Assembly: GCA_000828075.3 (NCBI GenBank)
Contig: JXCB02000033.1
Coordinates: 334,607 to 398,247, forward strand
DNA from: Tolypothrix campylonemoides VB511288
GTDB lineage: Bacteria > Cyanobacteriota > Cyanobacteriia > Cyanobacteriales > Nostocaceae
Length of the DNA: 63,641 nt
Direction of reading: 5' to 3'
Shown: one piece after another, positions 28,076 through 36,950 of the stretch
How the letters are laid out: every line of letters starts with the position of its first letter
Position numbering within the stretch: position 1 is the stretch's first letter
Program-made: the position numbers and the translations under genes
The notes under the pieces: generated by a model
Database searches by the model: none
What the model was told of the DNA's origin: nothing
What the model saw: only the letters and a program-made list of their open reading frames with translations

Positions 28076-29470
28076 ATGACTGCTGACATTCTTATTCTTT
28101 CAAATGGTCCTGGGGAAGTGACGACTTGGGTGCGCCCAGTGGTAAAGGCATTGCGGCAAATACTGAGTGATGACCGAAATCAAATAAGAATTTCTGTGAT
28201 TTTATCGCCTTGCCCCAATTCTAGTGGCAAAGAAGCAGATATTGCTCGGTCTTTCCCCGAAGTAGACCGAGTGCAGCCAGCAGAGCATTTTTGGCAATTT
28301 TTGCTGTGGGGAAAGACATTTGAGAATTGGGACTGGCGGAAATGTGGTGTCGTTGTTTTCCTTGGTGGGGATCAGTTTTTCCCCGTTGTCGTTGGCAAAA
28401 GGCTAGGGTATCGCACCGTTGTTTACGCAGAATGGGATGCACGCTGGCACAACTTAATTGACCGCTTTGGAGTGATGAAACCCGAAGTGGCTGCCCGTGT
28501 TCCTCAAAAATTTGCTCATAAGTTCAGCGTTGTGGGAGATTTGATGCAAGAAGCCCAGGTTGGGGAAGAAATCAATTCAAAATTCAAAATTCAAAATTCA
28601 AAATTAGGAGTTTCTTCCTCATCCCCCTCACTCCCTCACTCCCTCCCTCCCTCCCTCCCTCCCTCCTCCCCCTCATCCTCTCCACTTTCTACTGAACTCA
28701 TTGGTGTACTCCCTGGATCTAAGGCGGCAAAATTGACGCAAGGGGTGCCCTTAACCTTGGCAATTGCGGAATATGTCCATGCTAGAAGACCGCAAACCAA
28801 GTTTGTGATTCCTGTCGCCCCGACTTTGGATTTACAAACTTTAGCTAGTTTTGCCGACCAAGAGAAAAACTCTTTTGTTCAAACATTTGGTTTTAGTGGT
28901 GCTTCTTTGATTGTCGCAGATGACAGTGGTAGGGGCACGGCATTGCCGTACCCCTACGATCGCCCTATCCTAAAAACAGCAACAGGTTTATGTGTGGAAC
29001 TCTGGACTCAGTCACCTGCACACGATTTATTATCCCAGTGCAGCCTTTGCTTAACCACAGTGGGTGCAAACACTGCTGAACTTGGTGCTTTAGCAGTGCC
29101 GATGATTGTTTTATTACCTACTCAACAGCTAGATGCTATGAGGTCTTGGGATGGTTTACCTGGGCTGTTGGCAAATTTGCCTTTGGTCGGTTCCGGTTTT
29201 GCTAAGCTAATTAACTGGCTAGTTTTGAGACGAAAAGGTTTGCTAGCATGGCCCAATATTTGGGCGCAAGAAATGGTGGTACCGGAACTAGTCGGAAAAC
29301 TCCAGTCCCAAGAAGTCGGGGAAATGGTTTTAGATTTTCTGAATCATCCAGAAAAGTTAGCCCAAATACAAGCCAAGCTGCGGAGTATCCGAGGTGAAGC
29401 TGGTGCAGCACAAAAGCTAGCAACTTTGGTAAAGGAAGAATTAAGCAACTACACAGAAGTAGGAAAATAA
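28076..29470 (+). CDS. LpxB-related glycosyltransferase
   Basis: The 464-residue product begins DILILSNGPGEVTTWVRPV and has the GT-B layout of lipid-A-disaccharide synthase-related proteins, with VYAEWDARWHNLIDRFGVMK at 120-140 and the acceptor/UDP-binding block SLCLTTVGANTAELGALAVP near 322-341. In cyanobacteria the relation to real lipid A synthesis is uncertain, since most lack classical lipid A. Residues about 165-206 are an in-frame insertion of two dispersed repeats (NSKFKIQNSK from an AAAATTC repeat, then a Ser/Pro-rich run from a CTCCCTCA repeat), falling between the two domains. Confidence 0.8.
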   Translation: MTADILILSNGPGEVTTWVRPVVKALRQILSDDRNQIRISVILSPCPNSSGKEADIARSFPEVDRVQPAEHFWQFLLWGKTFENWDWRKCGVVVFLGGDQFFPVVVGKRLGYRTVVYAEWDARWHNLIDRFGVMKPEVAARVPQKFAHKFSVVGDLMQEAQVGEEINSKFKIQNSKLGVSSSSPSLPHSLPPSLPPSSPSSSPLSTELIGVLPGSKAAKLTQGVPLTLAIAEYVHARRPQTKFVIPVAPTLDLQTLASFADQEKNSFVQTFGFSGASLIVADDSGRGTALPYPYDRPILKTATGLCVELWTQSPAHDLLSQCSLCLTTVGANTAELGALAVPMIVLLPTQQLDAMRSWDGLPGLLANLPLVGSGFAKLINWLVLRRKGLLAWPNIWAQEMVVPELVGKLQSQEVGEMVLDFLNHPEKLAQIQAKLRSIRGEAGAAQKLATLVKEELSNYTEVGK

Positions 29471-29548
29471 CTCCCTCACTCCCTCACTCCCTCACTCCCT
29501 CACTCCCTCACTCCCTCACTCCCTCACTCCCTCACTCCCTCACTCCCC
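29471..29548. repeat. CTCCCTCA tandem repeat (8-bp unit)
   Basis: Nine or so copies of an 8-bp unit (ACTCCCTC) fill the gap directly after the stop of the LpxB-related gene. The same unit occurs inside that gene at about 28628-28665. The repeat overlaps the last codons of the next gene on the minus strand. Confidence 0.85.
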
Positions 29549-29929
29549 AGAAGACTCTCCATCCCGCCGTCCCAGTTCATAAACGCCAGAACCTATACAA
29601 GCAAGTATCCCTATGCTAATTGCCCAGCTTGAACCTAAACTGATTTCCACTCCCCAATTAAATAAAGCGCCAATAGCTAGAAAGGGGACAATACTGAAAA
29701 GCGAGGCATAAAAAGCATTCTGTGATTCTCTCGCTTTCCTTGTTTTCTCAAATTCTGACTTACTCGTGTAGAGCGATCGCTCTGCAAAGTTAAACCAGCG
29801 GTTTAGTTGGTGGATAACCCATTGACTGGCTGAGGAAAAACCTAAATACAGCGCCAAAGACCACAAACTTGCTCCGGCGATCGCGATTGTGTCTAACTCA
29901 AAGCTGAAAGGCAATATTTCGGTCAGCAT
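29540..29929 (-). CDS. Membrane protein of unknown function
   Basis: The 129-residue product has hydrophobic segments near 15-35, 74-94 and 98-118 and a charged middle (SLYTSKSEFEKTRKARESQN) on one face of the membrane. The C-terminal GESSGE is translated from the flanking tandem repeat. I do not recognise the family. It is convergent with the LpxB-related gene. Confidence 0.55.
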   Translation of the reverse strand: MLTEILPFSFELDTIAIAGASLWSLALYLGFSSASQWVIHQLNRWFNFAERSLYTSKSEFEKTRKARESQNAFYASLFSIVPFLAIGALFNWGVEISLGSSWAISIGILACIGSGVYELGRRDGESSGE

Positions 29930-30490
29930 GGCTTGTGGAACTCGTGTGGAGGGTGCGCTTTCGCTTCTATTGAAGCTAGATTAATTTCTTAATGCAATCT
30001 TAAGCATAAACTTAACAGCATTTTTACTTATTGGCAACTATTTCACAGGTATAATTCGTGGTGCATAAATTGACATTTGACAGTCTAAGTATATACGTAT
30101 ATAAAATGTAATGACCAATACTTCCAAGCATTGCTAGGTAGTGACTAACAACTTGAACACTCACTATATTAAAGAGGAATTATTGCTTAAGTATAACTGC
30201 ACAAAAGTATCTAAAATAGCCGTTTGGTTCTAAATCTCATATTTTTTATTTTCAATTAAAAATGCTGTGCTTTTGACAACTCAAAAAGATAGCACTTGAA
30301 ATGACTTGACATAGAAATATTTTCAAGTAATATATGGCGATGGATAAGCAAAAAATAATACGCTTTTTCTTGTGGTAAAGGTGAACACAAACAAAAGCCG
30401 ATGTCAATCCCTAATCAAAATTCAAACTTCTGCTTTAGTTGGATTCTACATCAATTTACAGATAGACCAAACGGCTAGAGGGCAAAAAAA
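29930..30490. other. AT-rich spacer, no gene seen
   Basis: The 561 bases separate divergent genes and should hold the peptidase promoter. No repeat family or gene is visible. Confidence 0.5.
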
Positions 30491-31327
30491 ATGAGTCATT
30501 GGCGACAAACAATAGCACTTTCTGCAGTCAGTCTGTCTATATTCGGATTGAGTGTTATAGGTTTTATCACTCTATTGTCAAAGTCAAAAACGGTTGAAGC
30601 TGTAGAATTTAACTCCAAGCAGATAGCAACGTTCAACAATTGGCAAGCAACTTCAATTCCTGTAAAAAATTCTCAGGCACACCAGTCAAAAGCATCTATA
30701 GAATTTAAACCTAACGGGCACCACCCCAAAGCATCTCCAAAATTTAAATCTCAGCAGGTAGCAATAGCTAACAATTGGCTAGCAGCCTCTTTTCCTGTAG
30801 AAAATTTTCAGTCATATACATCCGCATTTGGCTACCGTCGTTCTGCGACTGGTGGCTCAAATTTGGAATTTCACGGTGGGTTAGATATCGCCGCCCCACA
30901 AGGTAGTTATATTCGTAATTGGTGGACAGGTACAGTTACAAAGGTTCGCGACAAGGATCCCTGTGGTACATATATAGTCATTCAGTCTGGCGAATGGGAA
31001 CACACCTACTGTCATATGGAAGGACAAGTTGAAACCGCAGATGGTCGCCGTTATTTAATAGATAGGGCTGGTGGAATTCAAATTTGGGAAGGTCAGCAAA
31101 TAAGCGCAGGAATGAGAATTGGTCGGGTAGGGATGACCGGACGAACCACTGGTCCTCACCTTCATTGGGGACTGAAATATGCCAAACAATATGTAGATCC
31201 AGCAATGGTTCTCCGCGAAATGTTCTCCCAGCAGCAAATTGCCAGAAATCCATCGCAAAGATGGACTCCACAACAATCACAAGTCATCATTGAGGAATCA
31301 AAAGCTATAGGAGATTCAGGATATTAA
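30491..31327 (+). CDS. M23-family metallopeptidase (LytM-like)
   Basis: The 278-residue product has an N-terminal membrane anchor or signal segment (about 13-32), a polar linker with two copies of an ATFNNWQATSIPVKN-like stretch, then the M23 domain (about 110-245). Zinc ligands are visible as HGGLD near 130 and HLHWG near 223, with HTYCHME between. It should hydrolyse peptidoglycan cross-bridges outside the cytoplasm, in cell division, septal remodelling or filament maintenance. The gene has a 3'-end fragment duplicated at 33791-33910. Confidence 0.88.
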   Translation: MSHWRQTIALSAVSLSIFGLSVIGFITLLSKSKTVEAVEFNSKQIATFNNWQATSIPVKNSQAHQSKASIEFKPNGHHPKASPKFKSQQVAIANNWLAASFPVENFQSYTSAFGYRRSATGGSNLEFHGGLDIAAPQGSYIRNWWTGTVTKVRDKDPCGTYIVIQSGEWEHTYCHMEGQVETADGRRYLIDRAGGIQIWEGQQISAGMRIGRVGMTGRTTGPHLHWGLKYAKQYVDPAMVLREMFSQQQIARNPSQRWTPQQSQVIIEESKAIGDSGY

Positions 31328-31370
31328 GAGAAAGAATAAATGTTACTGTAGAAATGCCTAAAAGTTACCT

Positions 31371-32702
31371 TTACCTGTGTGCATGGATGTAGTCCACAAA
31401 GTAAAATCTCGGACTCAGCCAGAATCTCAGCCAAGCGTAAGCTCCTAGACCTAGTAGTGCGATCGCAATTAAGGGTAAACCCAGAGTCAGTTGCAATCTA
31501 TCGGGAAGGAGAGCAACACCGCAAACAGTAATAACAAAGTAGATTAAAAGCACTGCTTGCAAGCGTTGCACAACCAAAAGTGCTTCTCGACAGCTACGAC
31601 AATGTTGGGTGTGTTGTTTGTAGCGATCAAGGATTTGTTGGCGATCATTATTGATATTCCATGTTGGTGGAATATTGATTCCAACTTCGTTCCAGGGTAG
31701 TTGTCCGTGACAATAGCGATCAAACCAATTCCTAAACTCAATTACTAAACGGTCTGCACTTGTAGGTAGCTGATAGGCAGTTTTCCAGCTTTCAGTAGAT
31801 TTTCTTTTTTGGAGAAAAGACTCTTGCTGCATAAGAAGAACCATATCTCCATCAATTACCAGATTGCGTTCGCTGATGTGATCCCACCAACGGGGTGTGA
31901 GACGATAGAGTGTTTTGCCAAAGTTACGGGCAAATAAAATAATAATTCTAGACTTACCTGGAGACACAGGTATACAGTAGGAGACAAATCCAAACTGTTT
32001 GCTGCCATCGCCAATACTGAACGTATACTCCAAGCGACAAGGTGGTTCAAAAGTGATTTTTCTTTGAACACGTCCAACTGTCGTAACTTCAATCAAATCG
32101 GGCGTTGATTGCTCAATTTTAAACTCAATTGGTCTGGCTTGTTTGCGATCGCCCTGCACGCCATGATGAGAAAAAGGAACATGGCTTGGATCTGCCACAT
32201 TTTCTATAAGAGTTTGCCAGTCATACTCTAAATCCCTGACAAAAGAAGTCCAAACAAAGCCAATGCTAGCATCTATTTTGGGCGACAAAGGTAAGGGTGT
32301 ATTAGCAGCTTGTTCACTTGATTTTGCATCTGGCCAAACCCAGAGTAAATCCTGTTGCTGACGAACTGGTAGTGCTACAGCACACAGATTTTCTTTATTC
32401 TTGCTCACAAGTTCTGGATTTTCCGCTTGGGGAATATGAGTACAAATTCCTTGCTCGTCAAATTGCCAACCGTGATAACTACACATTAAATTCCCCGTTT
32501 TATCATCAATGCGCCCCTCACTTAGGGGTGCAAGGCGGTGGGGACATTGATCTAAAAACACTTGAAAAGTTTCAGATGATTTGGGTTTCCAGATGACTAA
32601 ACGCAGTCCCAAAAGTGTTACTGAAGTTGGTTGCTTGGGATCTAAGTCTTCGACTGGTGAAAGAGGATACCAATGCTCAAAAAAGTTGAATTCCGGTTTC
32701 AT
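31371..32702 (-). CDS. Rieske-type oxygenase of the PaO/Tic55 family
   Basis: The 443-residue product has a Rieske 2Fe-2S domain (Cys53-x-His55 ... Cys74-x2-His77) and a mononuclear iron site of the form N168-x2-D171-x2-H174-x4-H179. Near the C-terminus a CRSC motif is followed by two membrane helices (about 375-425), the signature of pheophorbide a oxygenase and Tic55-like proteins. It is probably a thylakoid or plasma-membrane oxygenase acting on a chlorophyll-type tetrapyrrole; the exact substrate is unknown in cyanobacteria. It shares orientation with, but is well separated from, the TerB-like gene. Confidence 0.87.
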   Translation of the reverse strand: MKPEFNFFEHWYPLSPVEDLDPKQPTSVTLLGLRLVIWKPKSSETFQVFLDQCPHRLAPLSEGRIDDKTGNLMCSYHGWQFDEQGICTHIPQAENPELVSKNKENLCAVALPVRQQQDLLWVWPDAKSSEQAANTPLPLSPKIDASIGFVWTSFVRDLEYDWQTLIENVADPSHVPFSHHGVQGDRKQARPIEFKIEQSTPDLIEVTTVGRVQRKITFEPPCRLEYTFSIGDGSKQFGFVSYCIPVSPGKSRIIILFARNFGKTLYRLTPRWWDHISERNLVIDGDMVLLMQQESFLQKRKSTESWKTAYQLPTSADRLVIEFRNWFDRYCHGQLPWNEVGINIPPTWNINNDRQQILDRYKQHTQHCRSCREALLVVQRLQAVLLIYFVITVCGVALLPDRLQLTLGLPLIAIALLGLGAYAWLRFWLSPRFYFVDYIHAHR

Positions 32703-33035
32703 TTTACAAAAAATTAGGGTGTGCGGTGTAGGGGAGCCAGTGCTGCAGGAGGGTTTCCCGACCTAGGCATCTGGCGTTGTAGGGAAAGAGAATGATCTGT
32801 GACTGGGTGGGTTTAACAGCCCACCAAAAGAATAAAGATGTATTTCGAGACGCCCAGTCCCAAGGGGACACGCGCAAGGGACGTGCAAGAAATGGGGGCC
32901 TCCTTATTTCAATCCCAGACAGCCACGCACTCCATAGCGGCAAGACTCTATGGAGTGCGTGGGTTCTCAACACCTGACACCCTACACCTACACCGTCTGA
33001 ATCAACCTGATAGGGATTTTGGGGTTTTGCAAGGG
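32703..33035. repeat. Gene-free stretch with dispersed repeats and a hairpin
   Basis: It holds a dispersed repeat (CTGCAGGAGGGTTTCCCGAC at 32742-32761, recurring in inverted form near 44045 and 54026) and a perfect 15-bp inverted repeat, CCACGCACTCCATAG at 32923-32937 and its complement at 32948-32962. No gene is supported. Confidence 0.6.
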
Positions 33036-33527
33036 TTAAGCTAAAACCTCAGTCTGTAGTAGCGCTTTGCGTAATGCAGTTACAGCATCTTCTGTGTCTA
33101 CCAATCTATTGAGACCAAGTGCAATATCATCTTCAACCTTTAACAACTTAGCTGCTTTCTTAACAGCTTTTTGCTCTTCAATTGAGTAATTCTCATCGGC
33201 GCGAGCCATTTGAATTGCATGATACAACAATGACCTTGATTTCGACCAAGTAGGAACATCAACTGTAATCTTACTCAGCAAATTTTCTAAATCAGCATTT
33301 TTGTAGTCAAATGTTTTGTATTTCTCTATGACTTCTTCAGGAGCGCCAGCCGTGCGCTGATGATTTACTAACCAATTAAATTCAGCTTCTGAAACCTCTC
33401 CATCGGCTCCAGCAATAGCAAGCAGTGCATATCCATAGTTAAGGTATGCTTCAAGGGGAGCTTCGGAAATACCTAAGTTCTTTTTCAGAAATTCTGAAGC
33501 TGGTAGTACTTCACTGATATTGCTCAT
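33036..33527 (-). CDS. TerB-like protein 1
   Basis: The 163-residue all-helical protein has the two acidic motifs of the TerB fold, here GADGEVSEAEF near 39 and ARADENYSIEEQ near 107. TerB-type domains bind divalent metals and occur in stress and membrane-associated contexts. It lacks a signal peptide or other domain. It is one of three relatives within 3.7 kb; this one is the most divergent. Its last codons (TALRKALLQTEVLA) recur as a stump at 36880-36929. Function is unknown. Confidence 0.72.
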   Translation of the reverse strand: MSNISEVLPASEFLKKNLGISEAPLEAYLNYGYALLAIAGADGEVSEAEFNWLVNHQRTAGAPEEVIEKYKTFDYKNADLENLLSKITVDVPTWSKSRSLLYHAIQMARADENYSIEEQKAVKKAAKLLKVEDDIALGLNRLVDTEDAVTALRKALLQTEVLA

Positions 33528-34155
33528 AAATTACCTATTTGATTGTTGGAAAATTCATTATTTACATTATTTACATTATCTTAAAAAGGTCATTTTGTCT
33601 ACTTTTAAATTATTAATTATTTCTAAAAAACCATAGTTTTATTTCCTTCGGTTAAATGATTTATGAAAAATCAAAACGGGTTTTTGTTAACGCAAAAGAC
33701 AAATCAACACAACAGAATTCGCCACAAGACATTAGTCCAGCGCGAATACTATTGCAGCACATATAGTCGCTGGCTTAAAGCGTCGCCAGGGAAATGTTCT
33801 CCCAGCAGCAAATTGCCAGAAATCCATCGCAAAGATGGACCTCACAACAATCACAAGTCATTATTGAGGAATCAAAAGCTATAGGGGATTCTGGATATTA
33901 AGAGAAAGAAAGGCTAGTTTCTGGGCTAATTCTACTGCTCGTTGCAATACAAATTCTGTCAGTGGCTGCTCAGGTATAGAAATATCAGGATATGGACTGC
34001 GAAATATCATAGAATTTGATTGTTGAGTAAACATATACTACAAATTAATTGATGGTTCTTCTCAATTAGACTCAAGACACTCAAATTGAAAAAACTGTAT
34101 ATGTACGCAGAGAAAATAGAATAAATTCTTGATTGAAGAAAGATTTTTTTGTTTG
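33528..34155. other. Gene-poor stretch with a duplicated peptidase fragment
   Basis: Apart from the M23 fragment at 33791-33910, the 628 bases are AT-rich, with no convincing gene. The frame beginning at 33663 runs through the duplicated fragment in a different frame from the parent and is not credible. Confidence 0.5.
33791..33910 (+). pseudogene. Duplicated 3' end of the M23 peptidase gene
   Basis: The 120 bases match 31217-31336, the last 35 codons and a few bases beyond, with about five differences and no net gap (GAAATGTTCTCCCAGCAGCA at both starts). It includes the stop and the following AGAGAAAGAA. A fragment, not a gene. Confidence 0.9.
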
Positions 34156-34593
34156 CTAATCACACTTTTCGTACAACTTTACTATCTCTAATTCTGGTGG
34201 TACTGGAAAGCCAAAATTTTCATGATAATGAGGAAACTTAATTGAGAAAAGGCATAAAGGTTGATTCCGATAAAAAGCGGTTAAATAAAACACTCGAATA
34301 ACAAAATCCTCTTTGTCACCTTCCTCTGATGTAGAAAAATTGCCAGGAAAAATCTCATCGAAGTAAATTTCAAACTGTCTTGCTGTTGCCAAAAAATACT
34401 TTCCAATGATTTTAGCAGCATTATCATAAGCTGGGTTGGGAATAGACTTTCTGTACTGACTTTCGTCAAATCCCGCTTGTAAAATAAATTCAAAAAAATC
34501 ATGAAATAATTTGTATTCTTCGCTGCTATTAAAATCTTCCCAACCTTTTCTTAAACTTTCGTAGAGTTCTGGGTATATCTTAAAAGCTAGCAA
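34156..34593 (-). CDS. Protein of unknown function
   Basis: The 145-residue product is rich in Phe, Tyr and Glu, with a helical first half (LYESLRKGWEDFNSSEEYKL) and a possible beta-rich second half containing FPHYHENFGFPVPPE near the C-terminus. There is no signal or membrane segment. I do not recognise it. It lies between TerB-like genes 1 and 2 on the same strand, so it might be part of their accessory cluster. Confidence 0.55.
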   Translation of the reverse strand: MLAFKIYPELYESLRKGWEDFNSSEEYKLFHDFFEFILQAGFDESQYRKSIPNPAYDNAAKIIGKYFLATARQFEIYFDEIFPGNFSTSEEGDKEDFVIRVFYLTAFYRNQPLCLFSIKFPHYHENFGFPVPPELEIVKLYEKCD

Positions 34594-34978
34594 TTATCCT
34601 CCTAATTCAATCTACGCAAGAAATTCTTGTCAATTCTTAATCAAGGGAAAATGTTACTAGGACTTACGCCAGGAAATACTAAATATGAGGTATGGGTTTG
34701 AGGTATGAAAACCTGATTCTTGGATCATATTAAGTGCGATCATCGCCTAGGTTGGGCACTGAGTCGCAAAGCGACACGCTACGCGAACGTGCCATCGCGC
34801 TTCACGCACTGCCCCAAATCGCAATCGTCACCTATGTGGCGGTAATTTCAAAACCCTGAAACAATCAAATTCTGTTCACACACATGATGTCCTATTTGTA
34901 CAGTGCGTAAATCCTAGTTACATTGCTTAAACCCTAAGCTTATTTGATACTAGGGTTTTACGTGCTGTATATAGATTA
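34594..34978. repeat. Spacer with dispersed repeats
   Basis: Around 34738-34845 there is a GC-richer dispersed repeat (CGCCTAGGTTGGGCACTGAG, then GCAAAGCGACACGCTACGCG). No gene is seen in the 385 bases. Confidence 0.5.
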
Positions 34979-35461
34979 TTAATAGGGACTTTTCTCCGGA
35001 TATAAGAGGTTAATGCGCTTGTGCCGTAGTGCTGATTCTTCTTGTTGTAGCTGCTCTAACTGCTCTACTATTTCTTCTTTTACCCCTAAAATACAAGCCA
35101 TTTGGCGAATTTTTGCCTTTTCCTTTTCATGATATTCTCCATCAGCAGCACAAACCCAAATTGCATACAGAAGTATATCCCTCTGTGCTATGGATACTTG
35201 AGGAGAGCGAGCAATGACTTCTTCTAAATTTTCATCCGCCTCATATGTTTTTAGCTCTTCAATCACCCAGTCTGCTACTCCCCAAGATGCACAGAATCCA
35301 AGCGCCCAATCCTTTTCTTCGCTTGAGAGAACTCCATCTCCTTTAGCGCAACATAAAACTGATTTCATATAAATGCAACTATCCTCATTTGTAGGAATCT
35401 GGTTAAAACCAAAAAACCAATTAAATATCCACGATGAACCAACTTTTTTGATATCATACAT
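34979..35461 (-). CDS. TerB-like protein 2
   Basis: A 160-residue helical protein with two acidic motifs, AKGDGVLSSEEKDW near 38 and CAADGEYHEKEKAK near 105, and the C-terminal RINLLYPEKSPY. It is clearly paralogous to the gene at 36231 (RIALMYPNGSPL at the same place) and more distantly to that at 33036. The aromatic N-terminus (WIFNWFFGFNQ) might associate with a membrane. Function unknown; a metal-binding helical TerB-type fold is inferred from the motif spacing. Confidence 0.7.
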   Translation of the reverse strand: MYDIKKVGSSWIFNWFFGFNQIPTNEDSCIYMKSVLCCAKGDGVLSSEEKDWALGFCASWGVADWVIEELKTYEADENLEEVIARSPQVSIAQRDILLYAIWVCAADGEYHEKEKAKIRQMACILGVKEEIVEQLEQLQQEESALRHKRINLLYPEKSPY

Positions 35462-36230
35462 AAGTTTTGATTTCTAGCTGCTAATTGACTGTAGCTTTGT
35501 TTGAGTTTCAGTTTTGAATCATATTATAATCGCTCATAAAATGCAAGGACAGTTAAGACACTTAAGCAATTTACATGAATAAATATTTGTCAACGAATTC
35601 TAACTTGAAGAATGAAAATGCAAGGTCAGATAAGACAGTTAAGACAGTTAAGACAGTTAAGACAGTTAAGACAGTTAAGACAGTTAAGACAGATAAGACA
35701 GTTAAGACAGTTAAGACAGTTAAGACAGTTTCAAAAAAAGTGGGAAAAGTAAGAAAAGTAGGATTTTTGATACCTTTTATTTATATTTACAAAAAACTAA
35801 GTTATTGCTAATATACCTACAGGGAAAAATCCAAAATATTAACAAAAAAAATTGACTTACGATACCAAACTCAGTTTTTTTTACCAAGAAGAACTCAGGA
35901 GTCAGGACTCAGGAACCAGAATGACACAATTACGAAGCCGCAGATGAGTCGAGGTTTAAAGCCCCTACTTATAAGTATGGATTCGTAAAAATGCGGAGCA
36001 TCGTATTTGAAACCCCCGGATTCATCCGTGGGGATATTCTGAATTTTGAGTTCTGACTTCTGACTCCTTTTCATAAATTATCCTTCTAATGCCTCTAATC
36101 TTTAGAGATTTCAAAGTGATTAAAAAGCTTAAGAAGATAAAAAGAATTAATCATTGATTAATTAAGAGTAATAAACATTAAAATAAAATCTGTAGTTTCC
36201 AAAATTAATTGGACAATTCAAGGAAATAAA
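35462..36230. repeat. Spacer with TAAGACAGT tandem repeat
   Basis: The 769 bases between divergent TerB-like genes contain the 9-bp tandem repeat listed separately and otherwise AT-rich sequence. A frame at 35575-35811 exists only because the 9-bp unit keeps one phase open as Lys-Thr-Val repeats; I do not count it as a gene. Around 35880-36070 there are GAGTCAGGACTCAGGA-type repeat words. Confidence 0.6.
35631..35730. repeat. TAAGACAGT tandem repeat (9-bp unit)
   Basis: About eleven copies of a 9-bp unit (TAAGACAGT), two of them starting with GATAAG variants. It is preceded by a 33-base block, from GAATGAAAATGCAAGGTCAG at 35610, that recurs with two changes at 38770-38802 together with a shorter run of the same unit. 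Confidence 0.9.
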
Positions 36231-36725
36231 ATGGCTACCAATATTTCAGAAAAAAAGAGTTATTTAGGCGCTTTGTGGTTTTTGAATGAGCAGTACAGTT
36301 TAACACAGCGTCCATTAGACGCTTATGAAGTTTACTGCAAAGCACTTCTTGCTTGTGCTAACGGCGATGGGACACTAACAGATGAAGAAAGAGATTGGGT
36401 GCTTGGACTTGCCGATGCCTGCGGTTGCGGATCTGAAATTGTTGAAAAACTCAAAGTTTATGAAGCTGATGAAGATATAGAGGCACTAGTTAGTCGTTCT
36501 CATACATCCAATGAATCGCGACGTTGGGTAATTTATGATGCGATCAAAGCTTGTTCTGCTGATAAAGAATATGGTGAACAAGAACGGAATGTAGTACTCA
36601 AAGGAGCAAAGAAACTTGGAATCTCTGAAGACGTAGTTAAACAAATTGAAGAATTGTGTTTAGAGGAAGCCAAAATCCGTCAAAAACGGATAGCACTGAT
36701 GTATCCTAATGGTTCACCTTTATAA
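36231..36725 (+). CDS. TerB-like protein 3
   Basis: A 164-residue helical protein with ANGDGTLTDEERDW near 43 and CSADKEYGEQERN near 110, the paired acidic motifs shared with its neighbours, and the C-terminal KRIALMYPNGSPL. It is the closest relative of TerB-like protein 2 but on the opposite strand. AAGGAAATAAA precedes the ATG. No partner domain is fused. The role is unknown; repeated acidic motifs suggest divalent-metal binding. Confidence 0.72.
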   Translation: MATNISEKKSYLGALWFLNEQYSLTQRPLDAYEVYCKALLACANGDGTLTDEERDWVLGLADACGCGSEIVEKLKVYEADEDIEALVSRSHTSNESRRWVIYDAIKACSADKEYGEQERNVVLKGAKKLGISEDVVKQIEELCLEEAKIRQKRIALMYPNGSPL

Positions 36726-36879
36726 CTGAACTCTTCTTTAAGAAGAGGGAAATTTTCTGTCTGCCTGCGCAGTCTAGAAATTTAAAGCCTGCTTGCGCAG
36801 GCTTTGTATGTGTAGCGAAATCATGCGCGGGTGTCAGCTATAACTGTCCGTTTTTTCTACGGGGTTCTGCTCGATTAAG

Positions 36880-36929
36880 CTAAAACCTCAGTTTGTAGTA
36901 GTGCCTTGCGTAATGCAGTTAGTGCTTCT
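36880..36929 (-). pseudogene. Stump of a fourth TerB-like gene
   Basis: Read on the minus strand the sequence gives EALTALRKALLQTEVLA followed by a stop, matching the last 17 residues of TerB-like protein 1 (33036 onwards). The nucleotide match extends beyond the stop (36861-36929 against 33021-33090). It ends just upstream of the condensing-enzyme gene and provides a false upstream start for it. Confidence 0.8.
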
Positions 36930-36950
36930 AAAGTTGAGAGACAAAAGCAA

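Noticed and set aside
32704-33044. Three overlapping open frames between the Rieske and TerB-like genes
   Set aside because: They are composed of dispersed repeats and a hairpin; none has a ribosome site or family resemblance.
35575-35811. Open frame made of Lys-Thr-Val repeats
   Set aside because: It exists because the 9-bp TAAGACAGT unit is a multiple of three; no flanking protein-like sequence.
36906-36950. Upstream ATG as the start of the condensing enzyme
   Set aside because: The codons from 36906 derive from the antisense end of a TerB-like gene fragment; homologous sequence begins at [13 protein letters not shown] (36951).
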